From Anastatus disparis (Eukaryota; Arthropoda; Insecta; Hymenoptera; Eupelmidae): 64,000 nt of DNA. The DNA lies in NCBI GenBank assembly GCA_017163975.1, contig JAFFSR010000004.1:8432001-8496000 (forward strand). Direction: 5' to 3'. A program made the position numbers and the translations under genes. Positions 1-10,661 of this stretch are shown here, in pieces. The notes beneath the pieces were generated by a model. The model was given only the letters and a program-made list of their open reading frames with translations. It made no database searches and was not told the DNA's origin. Each line of letters opens with the position of its first letter. Within the stretch, counting starts at the first letter, position 1.

Positions 1-406
1 TTTAAATTTGTAGCCGTTAAATCATTTTCTGATTTCTAAAAGTATTGTCTTTTTATTTCAAAGAAGTTGATGAAAATGGCGCCATTTGAAAAAAAAAGTG
101 GCGAAAACGACACCATTTGAAATCAATTGTCGAAAAAGGCGCTACAACATTAAATAATAACTTAAATAATGACTTTTTTAATGACTTTTTGACAACAAAT
201 TTATTATTTAGATTAAATAATTGCCATTTAAATTAAAGAAAACAGAATTTGAGTAAACGGTTTTTTGATTTTGACTAAATAATTGATTTGATTTACCAAA
301 AATTTTATAAATCAAATAAATACTTATTCAATTCAAATAAATAAAAATTAAATATGTGTATTTATTTGAATCAAATACATTTTTTTCACTTTATGTTAAA
401 ACTACA

Positions 407-3400
407 TTACCCAAGAATAGGCTTTCTGTTACTATAGGGTCCTATAGAAGGTATTTCTTTCTTGGTTTTAATATCCATTGCTTTGCGTAAATAGCGTCTT
501 GTTATAATCAAAGATAATGCCATTGATAAGTTCATGAAAAATTCTACCCCGGCTAACTTATAGCATTCATAATTATTATTACAATAAAATATCTCGATTA
601 ATTTTTTAACAACAGATAATTGATGATTATTATAAAGACAATTCATAGCGAGACCAACCCCTATAGCAATCATTGTCCCGAAAAATGAGTCAACAAAAGC
701 ATAGTTGATAACACACCTGAAAGAAATTATCACAATTAATTCGAATAAAAAGCCTTATTATATTATTAAAAAATAATTATTAGTTCATAGATGAAAACTT
801 TCATTTTTTTCTTATAAATATTAAAGTTATTTGAATGAAAAAAAGAGTATTAAAAATTTTGAACAGATATATGACAATAATAATAAAAATAAAATAAAGA
901 AAAAGATAAAGTATTACATAATATATAATGAAAAACAAAAATGAAAAGAAAATTCTGAACACATTCAACTTTTGTTTTAACATATGATTTTTTACAAGAA
1001 TGTTGATATCCTTAGGCAAATATCACTGATATTAGCTTTGATATCGATCCTTTATATGAACTGTTTACTATCCAGAAAAATAGCCTGCATCTTAGATGGA
1101 TTGAAATTTAGGTCATTCTCTGATGCCCACTTCAAAACCGAATCAAACTCAACACTCATCAACTTAATCTCATGTAGAAGATTATCAGGGCCAAAAGAAT
1201 AATAAAGAAGAGAGAGAATGTATATATGAGAGTAAAAGAGTATACTGATACATGTATATGCGTGTAAGTGAGAGCGGCCTTAGTATACCCGAAACAGAAA
1301 AAAGGGCCTAAAAGAGCGAGTGAGTTCAGACTAAAGTGAGCTTGACCCGAATAAATATCATATATCTCTTATTATAAAATTTATTTTCATTATGTAATTC
1401 TAATATAAATATGAAAATAATTTGCAAAGTATTATTTTAATTTTTCTCACCTCATAAAATTTATGGTAGAAATGTCTTTCAATATCACCATATGTTTCTT
1501 TTTAGCAATCAACATCAGACCGGAAACCGTGAAAAATATAAGTAAAAATATTGCGCTCAAAGACATTATAATTATAATAGTCAAATTTACTGGATCTAGT
1601 AATACAGAGAATCCCGTCCCAACGGCAATCCCAAATGAAATTAGTTCAACACTAATTACTGATACACTAATAGTCCGTAGAACCCTAAAAACGGAATCAA
1701 ATAAAATATTTATAAAATTCGTTTCTTTTGACTTTTTAAAAATTTATTTTATTACCCGGAATTATTTGTTGTTTCAACATCTGTGTTATTAATTTCAAAG
1801 TCAAATTTATATGTTACCCACGGCAAAATAGATAAAAACGGTATATATGGAAGAAAAATTACTATTATTATAGATAACACAACTTCCGGCTTATCTGTTG
1901 GTACTTTTTTGATTTTAGGAAATATAAAATTCACAACCATGAAGGTTACAACTATGACTTGTGCACAGAGGTAAATTACTGCAATTAATCTAAGATAATC
2001 AAGAAATTTGTGATCAGTAAGTGCATAAAATATAGTTAAAGCCCATGTTATAGATAATGATAAATTTATATGCAAGTTATTGCTCAAATCAGGTACTAAA
2101 TATTTAAAAATGAAAAATTTATCAACTTCTATTTCAGCTTTCTTGAAGTATTTAACTATTGCTTTTGCATCTATTTCTTCCAAGAATCGCTTAAGCGGAT
2201 TTTCAAAGCCAGAATCATTTGGTTGTACGTTAACTAAAAAAAAAAATTAACTTCAACTTATTTCATAATTAATGTTAGAACAAAATTTATAATAAAATAT
2301 AACTCACCATAAATAATTAATCCTAACCAAGTTAACGTTACACAAAAAAGAATAGTTATACATACAATACTGAATAAGTAACTTTTGAAGCCATTCTCAG
2401 TATATATTATGGAATACTTTATGGGATTCTCTGTAGAATAGTTTGAGCTGTCTGTTACAGAATTCTGTTTTATTTTTAAAATTTTCTTCAAATCTAAAAT
2501 AGAAATAATTTTATTTTAGGTGATGCGATGATTTATATATATTTAACAACATTGTAATTTCCCTAATTTTTAATATTCATTCAAAATTTTTTCTAAATAT
2601 CTGTATATTATGCTTTTTATTATTTAAAATGAAAGACTTTAATATATAAATACTTTAGAAAACTTGAGATAAAGCATCAAAATTTTGGAAAACTCTAATG
2701 TCAGTATTTTAAACTGCTTTCATTATTTGCATAAAATAAATCTTAAATTTAATACAAAACTCGAACAAAAAACATTTTCAGTTAAAAATCAATACCTTCT
2801 GATTTCATTAGTACACTGACAGAAATGATTTCTAGCAGGGAAACGAATAGTCGACTTGATTAGGGTTTCTCCACGCAAAGAGAAATCTACTAGATGCTAG
2901 TAGAATTATACATTCCATACAAACGACGCAGTTTTCACTAGCTTGGAAAGAAAATCTGACTGATTGTATTTTCACTTATATAACGTGGCATTACTTTACG
3001 TCCTTCTTTAGTTTGTTAAGATACATTATTAAATACTTCAAATAGAAATTTGCTTGGATGTAGGAAAAATCCACTTAGGGATTAAATATTAAAAGCCCAT
3101 GTAAAAATTAAATCGTCAAACATTTTTCTACTAGACACAAGAACACCCTAAAACAAGTGAATTTTATTCTTTCTTCAATTGGAAATATATTAGCAAGAAT
3201 AACAAGAATTCTCACTATTACTGGCTAGTGGATTCCACTTGCCTCAAGAAATCATTTCTGTCAGTGTACTTCCATAAATATTTTTTTATATATTTTGAAC
3301 TGAAATTTCAGTTTTAAATCATTTAGTATAATACTGTAATTTAAAAAATTAAGTTTCTGAGACTTAATGGCGGGGTTTCAATGATAAAAAAAACACATAA

Positions 3401-3883
3401 CATTTTGTGCACAATACACTGTAAAAAAATTTGTGTAATTCATCCAATTTTATTTTGTACAAATATTTTTGTATTAAAATTTTACAAACATGTTTGTAAA
3501 ATAAACACAAAAAATTTTGTAATTTAAAAATGTATGTGTACTTTTTGTAGAATTAACACACGGAGTTTGTAAATTTCACAAACATGTGTGTACTTAATAA
3601 TTTTAACACAAAAAAATTTGTATTTCATCTCTAACACTTATGTGTGTTAAAATTACAAATTTTTTTCACTGTGTACTTCTGTCGCATTTAGAAATTTAAG
3701 TTTTCCTTTTGGCGACCAGTATCAAACTTCATTAATGATGAAAATCACATGGAAACTTTTTATTTTTTTTTAATACAAATTTTACTGAACAAACATAAAA
3801 ACGATCATGAATTAATTTTAAAATACTTTAGAATAAAATATGCTAATTTGTTTATTAAATACATCAAAACCCTCACTTTCCAT
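407..3883 (-). CDS. Multi-pass membrane protein, array copy A (5 exons)
   Basis: Exons in coding order: 3877-3883, 2308-2493, 1756-2233, 1451-1684, 407-716; total 1215 nt, 404 residues plus stop. All introns are GT-AG and phases agree (1,1,2,2). Introns 1 and 2 are only 74 and 71 nt; the last is 734 nt and holds an RT remnant. The family is not recognised. Hydrophobic segments lie at about residues 41-64, 119-137, 146-169, 181-204, 228-253, 257-283, 310-326 and 358-376, so about eight membrane passes with a short Lys-rich N-terminus. The second exon has no in-frame ATG in this copy (ATT where B, D and E have ATG), so the start is taken as ATG GAA A|GTGAGG at 3883. That 7-nt exon is inferred from conservation and phase. 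An AATAAA follows the stop at 361-366. It could be a chemoreceptor-like protein by size and layout, but no signature motif was seen. Confidence 0.72.
1053..1268 (-). mobile_element. LINE reverse-transcriptase remnant in the last intron of gene A
   Basis: The minus strand translates to a stretch containing KWASENDL and NPSKMQAIFL. This resembles the part of non-LTR retrotransposon RT domains that reads W-S-x-N-x-L-x-x-N-P-x-K-x-Q. Only about 70 codons remain. It lies in the last intron in the gene's own orientation and is present in all five copies, so it predates the duplications. Confidence 0.6.
2814..3266. mobile_element. MITE with CACTGACAGAAATGATTTCT ends, copy A
   Basis: A 20-bp terminal inverted repeat starts CACTGACAGAAATGATTTCT and is mirrored at the right end, with TA on both sides (2812-2813 and 3267-3268). 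The TA duplication suggests a Tc1/mariner-type non-autonomous element. No protein is encoded. It sits in the first intron of gene A; the same insertion is in B, C and D, so it is older than the array. Unit E has lost it in a deletion. Confidence 0.75.
3417..3673. mobile_element. 257-bp MITE (CACTGTAAAAAAATTTGT ends), copy A
   Basis: Ends CACTGTAAAAAAATTTGT and the near-complement ACAAATTTTTTTCACTGTG are flanked by TA (3415-3416 and 3674-3675). The interior is full of short complementary words around TTTGTAA and TTACAAA. Copy D has the clean empty site at 46178-46179, which proves both the element limits and the TA target duplication. It is shared only with unit C. Confidence 0.85.
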
Positions 3884-4230
3884 TGTATCGGGAGCGAACG
3901 CTAGGTTTGTTTACAAAAAATCAACTGATCCAGTTAAAAAATCAGAGCAGCTTATTTCGATCTGTTCGCAGCAGTTCCCATTTTGACCATCTCATTTAAT
4001 TTACTTTGTATTTCATGGCGTCACCTGAGGTCTTGACAAAGCGAATATAAAAAAGGAAACCATAGTAATACTACTACATAGAAAAAAAATTTTCTTTGAA
4101 AATAGATATAACACATATACACTTTAACGATTCACCCTCTCCCTACCGAAAATTTGTAGCTACACCTCTGTCTATATTTCGAGACATAAATAGCCATAGG
4201 GAACTAAAGAGATCCTTTTAATGCAAGCTC
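3877..4230 (-). promoter_or_regulatory. Initiator exon and putative promoter/5' leader block, gene A
   Basis: This block of about 350 bp stays nearly identical in all five units while the DNA on both sides has been rearranged by transposons. It contains the initiator ATG with a good start context (ACAATGG) directly followed by a GTGAGG splice donor. At 4016-4030 the minus strand reads CAGGTGACGCC, a one-base change from CAGGTGGCGCC in the other four units, which matches the core of the insulator protein CTCF motif. A plus-strand TATAAAAAA lies at 4046. The transcription start itself is not visible. Confidence 0.4.
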
Positions 4231-5084
4231 ATTGTTTTTTGAGCTTAAAGAAAAGTTAACGAACTATAGACTTGTTGTAGACATAAGACCTTCATACCAA
4301 TATATTGATCGTTCACAGCCTTACGCATTTCTTTTTTTATGTAAATACAAAATTATAATTTTTACACCAAGTTTCGTCATCAAAAGCTTGAGTTTTGTCA
4401 ATTGTGGTAGAACTGTGTAAGCTACAAGCAGTTTAAATTTCAGAGATAGTTTCGCTATTAAAATGAAATCGTTAATCTTCTTTTCCTTCCGTTTTTTTAT
4501 AATAATTTATGATTTACGTAAATTTAACAAATGCACAGATGCATTTGTTTACAGGTGATTAAAATATGTTAATGAAATAACGTGAAAAATTGATCATATT
4601 TTATATGCTAAAAATATTAAGTAAATACGTGGTAATATTTAATTAAGAATAACTTTCGAACAAGAAAAGTTTTTTTAATGTAACAAGGCTTAAATTAAAG
4701 CATTCAATTCGTGCTTCATTTTATGTTTTATGCATTTTTTTGTAAAACAAAAAAAAATTAGCACAAAAAAAGTATAGTTTTAAATGAAATTAAAAATAAA
4801 ATAATGTTAAAAGATAAATAAAAAAATATTTAAAAAAACAATCAAAAAAAAAATCTAAAAGCAAAAAATAAAAATCTTCGTTTCAACGAGGATTTGAACT
4901 CTCGATTATTAGCATGATAACTATTAAACGCCTTATGAAAGCGCAAAAAAGATATACATGTGAGAGAGAGAAATAGAAATAGAACAAGAATAGAGTAGCA
5001 AACGGGAATTTTTAGCTCGTATCGAGAAAACATACAAAATTTCTTAGTACTTTAAAATAAATCTCTTGAATAAAATAGAAAAAA
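4231..5084. other. Gene-free AT-rich block, unit A
   Basis: The block is shared with the other units at lower similarity than the leader block. Short open frames here are broken by indels in unit B and I do not believe any is a gene. On the minus strand near 4880-4945 there is a tRNA B-box-like word (GTTCAAATCCTC) without a foldable acceptor stem. Nothing else seen. Confidence 0.5.
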
Positions 5085-5868
5085 CGCTGCCAAGTGCTTT
5101 GGCTGAATGCTTTCTCATAGAGCTCTTTGAGTTGCATTAATTTTTTTATATTTATTTAAATGTGATTTTAATATTAAAAAATTGTCTAACATTAATATTT
5201 ACTCATATTGTACTTTATAAATTTCGAACATATATGGGCAAATCTTCAAAACTTTTTATGTACTAGTGGCGAGTCATTTTGTAGCTGTTACTGGGTTTCC
5301 GCATGATGCACAATATCTAAACTGAGTTCACACCTTCTGTGCAATCCTGTTTTTTTGAAAATATTCAAAGTGCTCTAAAATTTTTTAAAATTCTTAAAAT
5401 GATTCTAAAAAAAAACTACGCTAAGAAGACCAATTCTCAATAGCTTCCACACCAGTTCATCAAAAAATTGAATTGTATGGAAAATTTGAAGTAAATCCAT
5501 CGAGTAATTTTTAAGATTTTATTGGCTTAATAAATAGAAACATTTTTTTCAAAAATTTCAAAATGCTCTAAAATTAACACTAAGCTAAGAAAATCAGTTT
5601 TTTAAAATTTATTTTATTTGGGCAATCACAAATAATTTCCATGCAAATTTTGAAGCAAATTCATCGAGTAGTAAACAAAAAAAAACAAAAAAACGAAAAA
5701 TCGAAATTTGTTTTTTTTTTTTTAAACTTTAAAATGAAAACTACGCTAGAAGAACCAATTATCAATAGCTTCCCACTAAGTTAGTCACAAAACTAAATTC
5801 CATGCAAAATTAGTAGCAAATCCATCGAGTAGTTCTCGAGATACAGTTTACTAACTGAATTCATACAT

Positions 5869-5928
<60 letters not shown>

Positions 5929-5935
5929 GCACACA

Positions 5936-5967
<32 letters not shown>

Positions 5968-6094
5968 CACACACACTCACACACATTTTCTGGAAACCAC
6001 TTTTTTCGATTCATCGAGTTCAAAAATGTACAAATTAATGAAAAAATTGAAAAAAATTATTTTTATGGATACAATGCTTTCTCTATGAGAAAGG
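5085..6094. mobile_element. Unit A-specific 1.0 kb non-autonomous element with (CA)n
   Basis: Units C and D have the uninterrupted empty site (32135-32155, 48025-48045). CTTTCTCATAGAG near 5109-5121 is mirrored at 6079-6092. Inside are about three degenerate 160-bp repeats, each ending in a variant of AAATCCATCGAGTAGT (5496, 5660, 5818), then a (CA)n run. No coding capacity seen. The layout (repeated ATCCATCGAGTAGTTCTCGAGATACAG followed by CA repeats and a terminal hairpin) resembles insect elements I have seen, but I cannot name the family. Confidence 0.65.
5869..5985. repeat. (CA)n / (GCAC)n microsatellite
   Basis: A pure CA run is followed by CACGCACG variants, inside the unit A-specific element. 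The Cys-Val open frame across it on the minus strand is a product of the repeat. Confidence 0.95.
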
Positions 6095-6397
6095 AAAATA
6101 TAAAAAATAAACTAAAAAAATGAACTTAGAGAATTTAATTAAAAAAAAAAGAATATTATTCCAGGTTAAATTTGCTTTTTAACGGTTAATTTTTTTTCGT
6201 TTTTCTATGGTGAAATAATAAATTAGGAAACAAATTGTTTTTAATGTTTGTAAAAAAATAAAAATAATATTAAAAAACTTCTGATATAAAAACATTATGT
6301 TTTTTTAAATTAGCTACTTTAACATGATAAAAAACTAAAGATTGTATTAATTTAACTATTATTTTTATAAATTTTTCGTAAAAGCATTTTGAGAAAT

Positions 6398-6930
6398 ACT
6401 ATTTTCGCCATACCCTTTCCGAAACTACGACTTTCGTCCCGGTGCAGAAAAAAAAGTCATAGTTTAGGTCCGGGTGTGGCGAAAAATAGTATACACTCCA
6501 CGGGAAGTAAAATGGCGAGTCCATAGCATATATTTGCCACCCTCGCCTTCGACTCGAGATGGCAATTATATGTGCTATGGACTCACTAGTAATTTACCTC
6601 CCTTGGTGTGTAATATACTATTAATAAAAAAAAAGTAAATTTTCTTAACTTTTAGTTTTTTAAAGAATTTTTGGGGAATTCCATTATAATTAACAATAAT
6701 ATACAATAATAGTATATTACAAAATAAAAATGATAATAATATATTAATCATCAAGGGAGGCATAGCACAAATAATTTCCACCTCGAGCCGAAGGCGAGGG
6801 TGACAAATGTCGTCATTTTACCTCCCGTGGAGTGTATATTATTTTTCGCCATGCCCGGGCCGAAACTATGACTTTTGTTTTTTGATGCCGGGATGAAAGT
6901 CGTAGTTTCGGGCAGGGTATGGCGGAAAAA
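6398..6930. mobile_element. Foldback element, unit A
   Basis: The left arm reads TTTTCGCCATACCC..CCGAAACTACGACTTTCGTCCCGG; the right arm is its complement with a few changes, ending at the GGGCAGGGTATGGCGG word. A second inner pair centres on CTCGCCTTCGACTCGAG (6542-6558) and CTCGAGCCGAAGGCGAG (6782-6798). It is a GC-richer hairpin of about 530 bp with no coding capacity. Equivalents are in C and D; B keeps only the right half. Confidence 0.7.
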
Positions 6931-7280
6931 GAATTATTTCCGAATATTTTTAGATTTTTTTTATATGAGCAAAACCAATTGTATAAACAATGTACCCAAC
7001 AAATTAATTTATTTGAAAGCAATGATTATTTGTATAACAGAATTATTTTATGAATAGTTGAATTAAAAATTATTTTAGTTTTAGAAAATGAATTTTTCCC
7101 TGTGAAAAGTTGAATTTATTGAAAGCAGTATAATAAGATTATGTATTGATCTAATATTTTATATTATAATATTCAAAAAAATTATATGAGTTTAAAAACA
7201 GTCTTCTAACGATAAAAGCTAAACACGTACATTTTCAGCTAAAACTCTTAAGTAACTCTAGACGAATCCTTACTTTTGAA

Positions 7281-7465
7281 GTTGTCAGTGATTTACTCAA
7301 TAGAGCGATAAATTCGCAATCCGAGGACCCGAGTCCGACTCCCGCTCTCGGCCGATTTATACAAGTACCTCTGTATGTTACATGTGCTTTGTTCATAAAC
7401 ACACTAACGATCTCCGTCGCTAATTAGCATCAAAATGATAGCATAAATATAGCAACGTTAAATAA
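7281..7465 (+). mobile_element. tRNA-derived SINE remnant, unit A
   Basis: A tRNA-like head (GTCAGTGATTTACTCAATAGAGCG, then a B-box-like GAGTCCGACTCCCGCTC) is followed by a tail with GTTACATGTGCTTTG and TAGCAACGTTAAATAAAA. The same head and tail make the intact SINE at 57123-57337, so this is an old copy of that family. It is present at the same unit position in B, C and D. Confidence 0.65.
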
Positions 7466-7999
7466 AATTAAAAGAAAAGAACATTTTAAGAATCTTTCAA
7501 GGATATGTTGAAATTAAAAAATTGAAATAGCGCAATGATCAATTTAAATAATAATATTTTTTTTATATACTATAAATTAATTATTTACATTTTGTTTCTG
7601 GTTTCATTGTTTTTAGTTATAATTATCATCAGAATATTTTTTACAAAAACAAAAACTCAGATCTAAGAGGGTTAATATCAATTGAATTTATGTGCAAAAA
7701 TAGAATTCCAGTATTAAAATTATTAAATATGCTGCTTTTTTTTTATTTATTATAATGTCACATACTTTCAAAAACAAATCTCCACGTTTATTAATAGACA
7801 AACCCTTTATTTTCAGAATCTTTTGCAGAGTGTTGTACCTGCATTTGAAACTATACTTTCCTGTTATTATTTGTAAATTCATTCAAATTAATTTATTCAT
7901 AATTATTTCTAATTTGTACCTTACTGTATTCCCATATTGATCTCAAGCCAGTCATAATTCTAAGTAACTATTGCTTTGCGTGCCATACATCATCCTTGC

Positions 8000-10178
8000 A
8001 TATAGAGAGATCATCATCATGTAACTTGAATGAAATTCTCAATGGATAGATCGTAGGTCGACGTTGCGGGACCTTCTATAATGTTATGGGATGCATTCTA
8101 CGCGAACATGGGATTGCGACAGAATCCATTTTCATTTACGCTGGAGTGTAAGTTCAAACAATATTTTAAAATATTGTTTGAAGGTTACATCAATCTAATT
8201 TTTATTTTTAAACGTTTTTCCAAAGATTTTAATAAATAATTATTTATTTAATAATATTAATTTATATGATTTTTAGTATATTCCAATAATACATAAATCT
8301 ATATGCCCTTAGTTATAAACATATTTATTCATATATGAACATATATGATACATGATTATCCAAAAATATTAAAAGACTTGGTTCACAAAAAGCATATCTA
8401 ATTATTCATGCTCATATGTTTTTATATGATCTTTCATACAATAAATCAGATATGATAATTATATATAAACATATGTAACTCTTTTTCAGTCAGGTAGACA
8501 TTGACATTTTTCTTTTTTTGAAATCGTACAAAAGGAACCTGAAAATTTTTTTGTTTCCATTCTCAAATTTAGGGCCTGAGTGATTATATACGCGTAATAG
8601 CGATTAAAAAATATTTTAGATTTTATTTCAAAAACAAAAAAAAATCGCACAAAAAATAGTTTTATAAATAATAAAATAGAATAAAATAATGTATCGAATT
8701 TTTATTTCTACTGCCTGATTATTATAATAAATCATTACAATTTTGATATTTGAACAAATATACGAATTGATCTTTGTAATAAATTGTCTGTGATTTGATA
8801 ATTTCATACTTGATTTATCCAACCATGGTTTTGAAACGACTATACTGAAGGTTGCAGTTTCGAACTGTGTTTCTTCTAAGTCGAAATCGTTTGAATCTCC
8901 ATTATACTATTTGAATCTATCCTAAAATTATTATAACATTTAGCAGTAGTTTTTGCAATAAGAAGAAAAACATTTTATTTTTATTTTTTACATTCGAATA
9001 AAATATATTTAATTTTAATATAAATTGTTCATACATCCAAAATCAATTTTATGTATATATTAAATAAAATTTAATATTTTAATTATATTATGGAAATTTG
9101 GAACATAATTTAAATTATGTATATATATATAATGTATTGATTGTAAAATAGAGCACTTTGTGCGCTTTGTAATATTTATTTTTAAGTTCATTATAATTCA
9201 TTAAAATATTTCAATTTCTAATATAAAAATAAAAAAGTACAAAATTTCCGTGTAGCCGTCGTGCTTAATGAACAAATTTTATTCGTCATATTATACAATA
9301 ATATCTCATAAATTATGATACAAAATATTAATTGTAGAAAAACTTTCAAAACAAATTAAATTAAATTTTATTTTTGATGTCAAAATGAAGTTACATATGT
9401 ATTATGAATTGAAGAACAAAATTATTTATTAAAGTGATGGTAATATCTCAATTAAAATATGATAATATTCAAATAATTCTAAGATCGCATTAATTAATTT
9501 TAAGAAAATTCATCAATTTCAATAATTGCAATCACGTTTTATTTTATGATTAATTTATATATAAAGAAGTCATTATAGATGTTTCTTTTTTAATTTTTAA
9601 TCTGAAATTTTTATTATTTTTCCTTTTAAAAAAAATACACGAATATTTTTTTTATTATGATACTTAATGTGCATAACTCTTTTCTAGAAAGTCATTCTTG
9701 TTAAAAAAAACTAATTTGAGATTATCTGTTTTTAATAGTTATTCTAAGCAATAATTAAGATTTATCAGCATAAAATGATTTTTTGACACAGCGTGCGTAA
9801 AATTGCATATAATGAAACGAAACCAAATTCTTGATTTGCAATTTTAAACACTCGGTGTCAAAAATATTTTTTTTTAGTGCGTATCAATCGTATTAATATT
9901 TATAATTTAACGCACTAATATCGAAAAGTACTATTTTCTAGTTTTACAAGTTTTCTTTTTTTTCATTTTACACAAACTTTTGACAAAAATTTTATAAGAG
10001 TATAATTTTGATAGAGCGAAACAATAAAATATCAGAATGATGGCAATTTTATTCTAAATTTTTTTATGGATGAATTAAATATTAATTTTAAAGAAAAATG
10101 TACGGTATGAAGAAAATGTCTTTTATAATCTACAACTTTTATTTTATACTTCGTTTTAAATAATTAACTTTTTTTTTA
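8000..10178. repeat. Shared AT-rich unit tail, unit A
   Basis: Long, very AT-rich block repeated in B (23790-25793), C (39590-41629) and D (52240-56632, interrupted). No credible gene: short frames shift between copies. At about 9781-9868 a hairpin starts TTTTTGACACAGCGTG and ends CACTCGGTGTCAAAAA in every unit. In A the 500-bp segment found at 23260-23780 of unit B is deleted. Confidence 0.6.
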
Positions 10179-10661
10179 ATTTGTAGAAGTTAAATCATTT
10201 TCTGATTTCTAAAAGTATTGTCTTTTTATTTCAAAGAAGTTGATGAAAATGGAGCCATTTAAAAAAAAAAGTGGCGAAAACGACACCATTTGAAATCAAT
10301 TGTCGAAAAAGGCGCTAAAAAATTAAATAATAGCTTAAATAATAACTTTTTTTAATTGGAATAAATAAACTTTCATAATTGACTAAATATTTGTGATTAA
10401 AAAAAAATGAAGTCATTTGTTTTTTAAATAAATGATTTTGTTGACGCAACAAATTTATTATTTAGATTAAATAATTGCCATTTAAATTAAAGAAATGAGA
10501 ATTTGAGTAAACGGTTTTTTGATTTTGACTAAATAATTCATTTGATTTACCAAAAATTTATGCAAATCAAATAAATACTTATTCAATTCAAATAAATAAT
10601 AATTAAATATGTGTATTTATTTGAATCAAAAACATTTTTTTCACTTTATGTTAAAACTAAA

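Larger units (their letters stand above)
1..10178. repeat. Tandem segmental duplication, unit A
   Basis: First unit of the array. The sequence at position 1 recurs at about 10179, 25794, 41630 and 56633, followed each time by the same order: gene 3' end, exons, upstream block, foldback element, tRNA-derived SINE remnant, AT-rich tail. Unit A is the shortest complete unit because it lacks the giant palindromes seen in B, C and D. It carries one private insertion (about 5085-6094). Positions 1-406 are the 3' flank of gene A: AT-rich, with several AATAAA motifs on the minus strand and no gene seen. Confidence 0.9.

Noticed and set aside
801..1019. 72-codon minus-strand hydrophobic frame kept in A, B, D and E
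   Set aside because: It lies wholly within the last intron, is a low-complexity Phe/Ile/Leu stretch from AT-rich DNA, and is split by the hairpin element in C, whose gene is otherwise intact.
4232..4420. 62-codon plus-strand frame (MFFELKEK...) repeated in A, C and D
   Set aside because: Broken by indels in B and E, no recognisable motif, and its conservation matches that of the surrounding non-coding block.
4842..5033. tRNA gene on the minus strand, suggested by GGTTCAAATCCTC
   Set aside because: A B-box-like word is present, but no acceptor stem forms and the base before the would-be anticodon is not T; at most a remnant.
5793..6023. Cys-Val-rich open frame
   Set aside because: It is a translation of the (CA)n microsatellite.
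7688..8000. Basic protein fragment on the minus strand (YRKTVRYKLEII.., LKIKGLSINKRGD)
   Set aside because: Reads as protein-like, but copy A has TGA codons and B, C and D have TAA at another place; no intact version in any unit and no family recognised.
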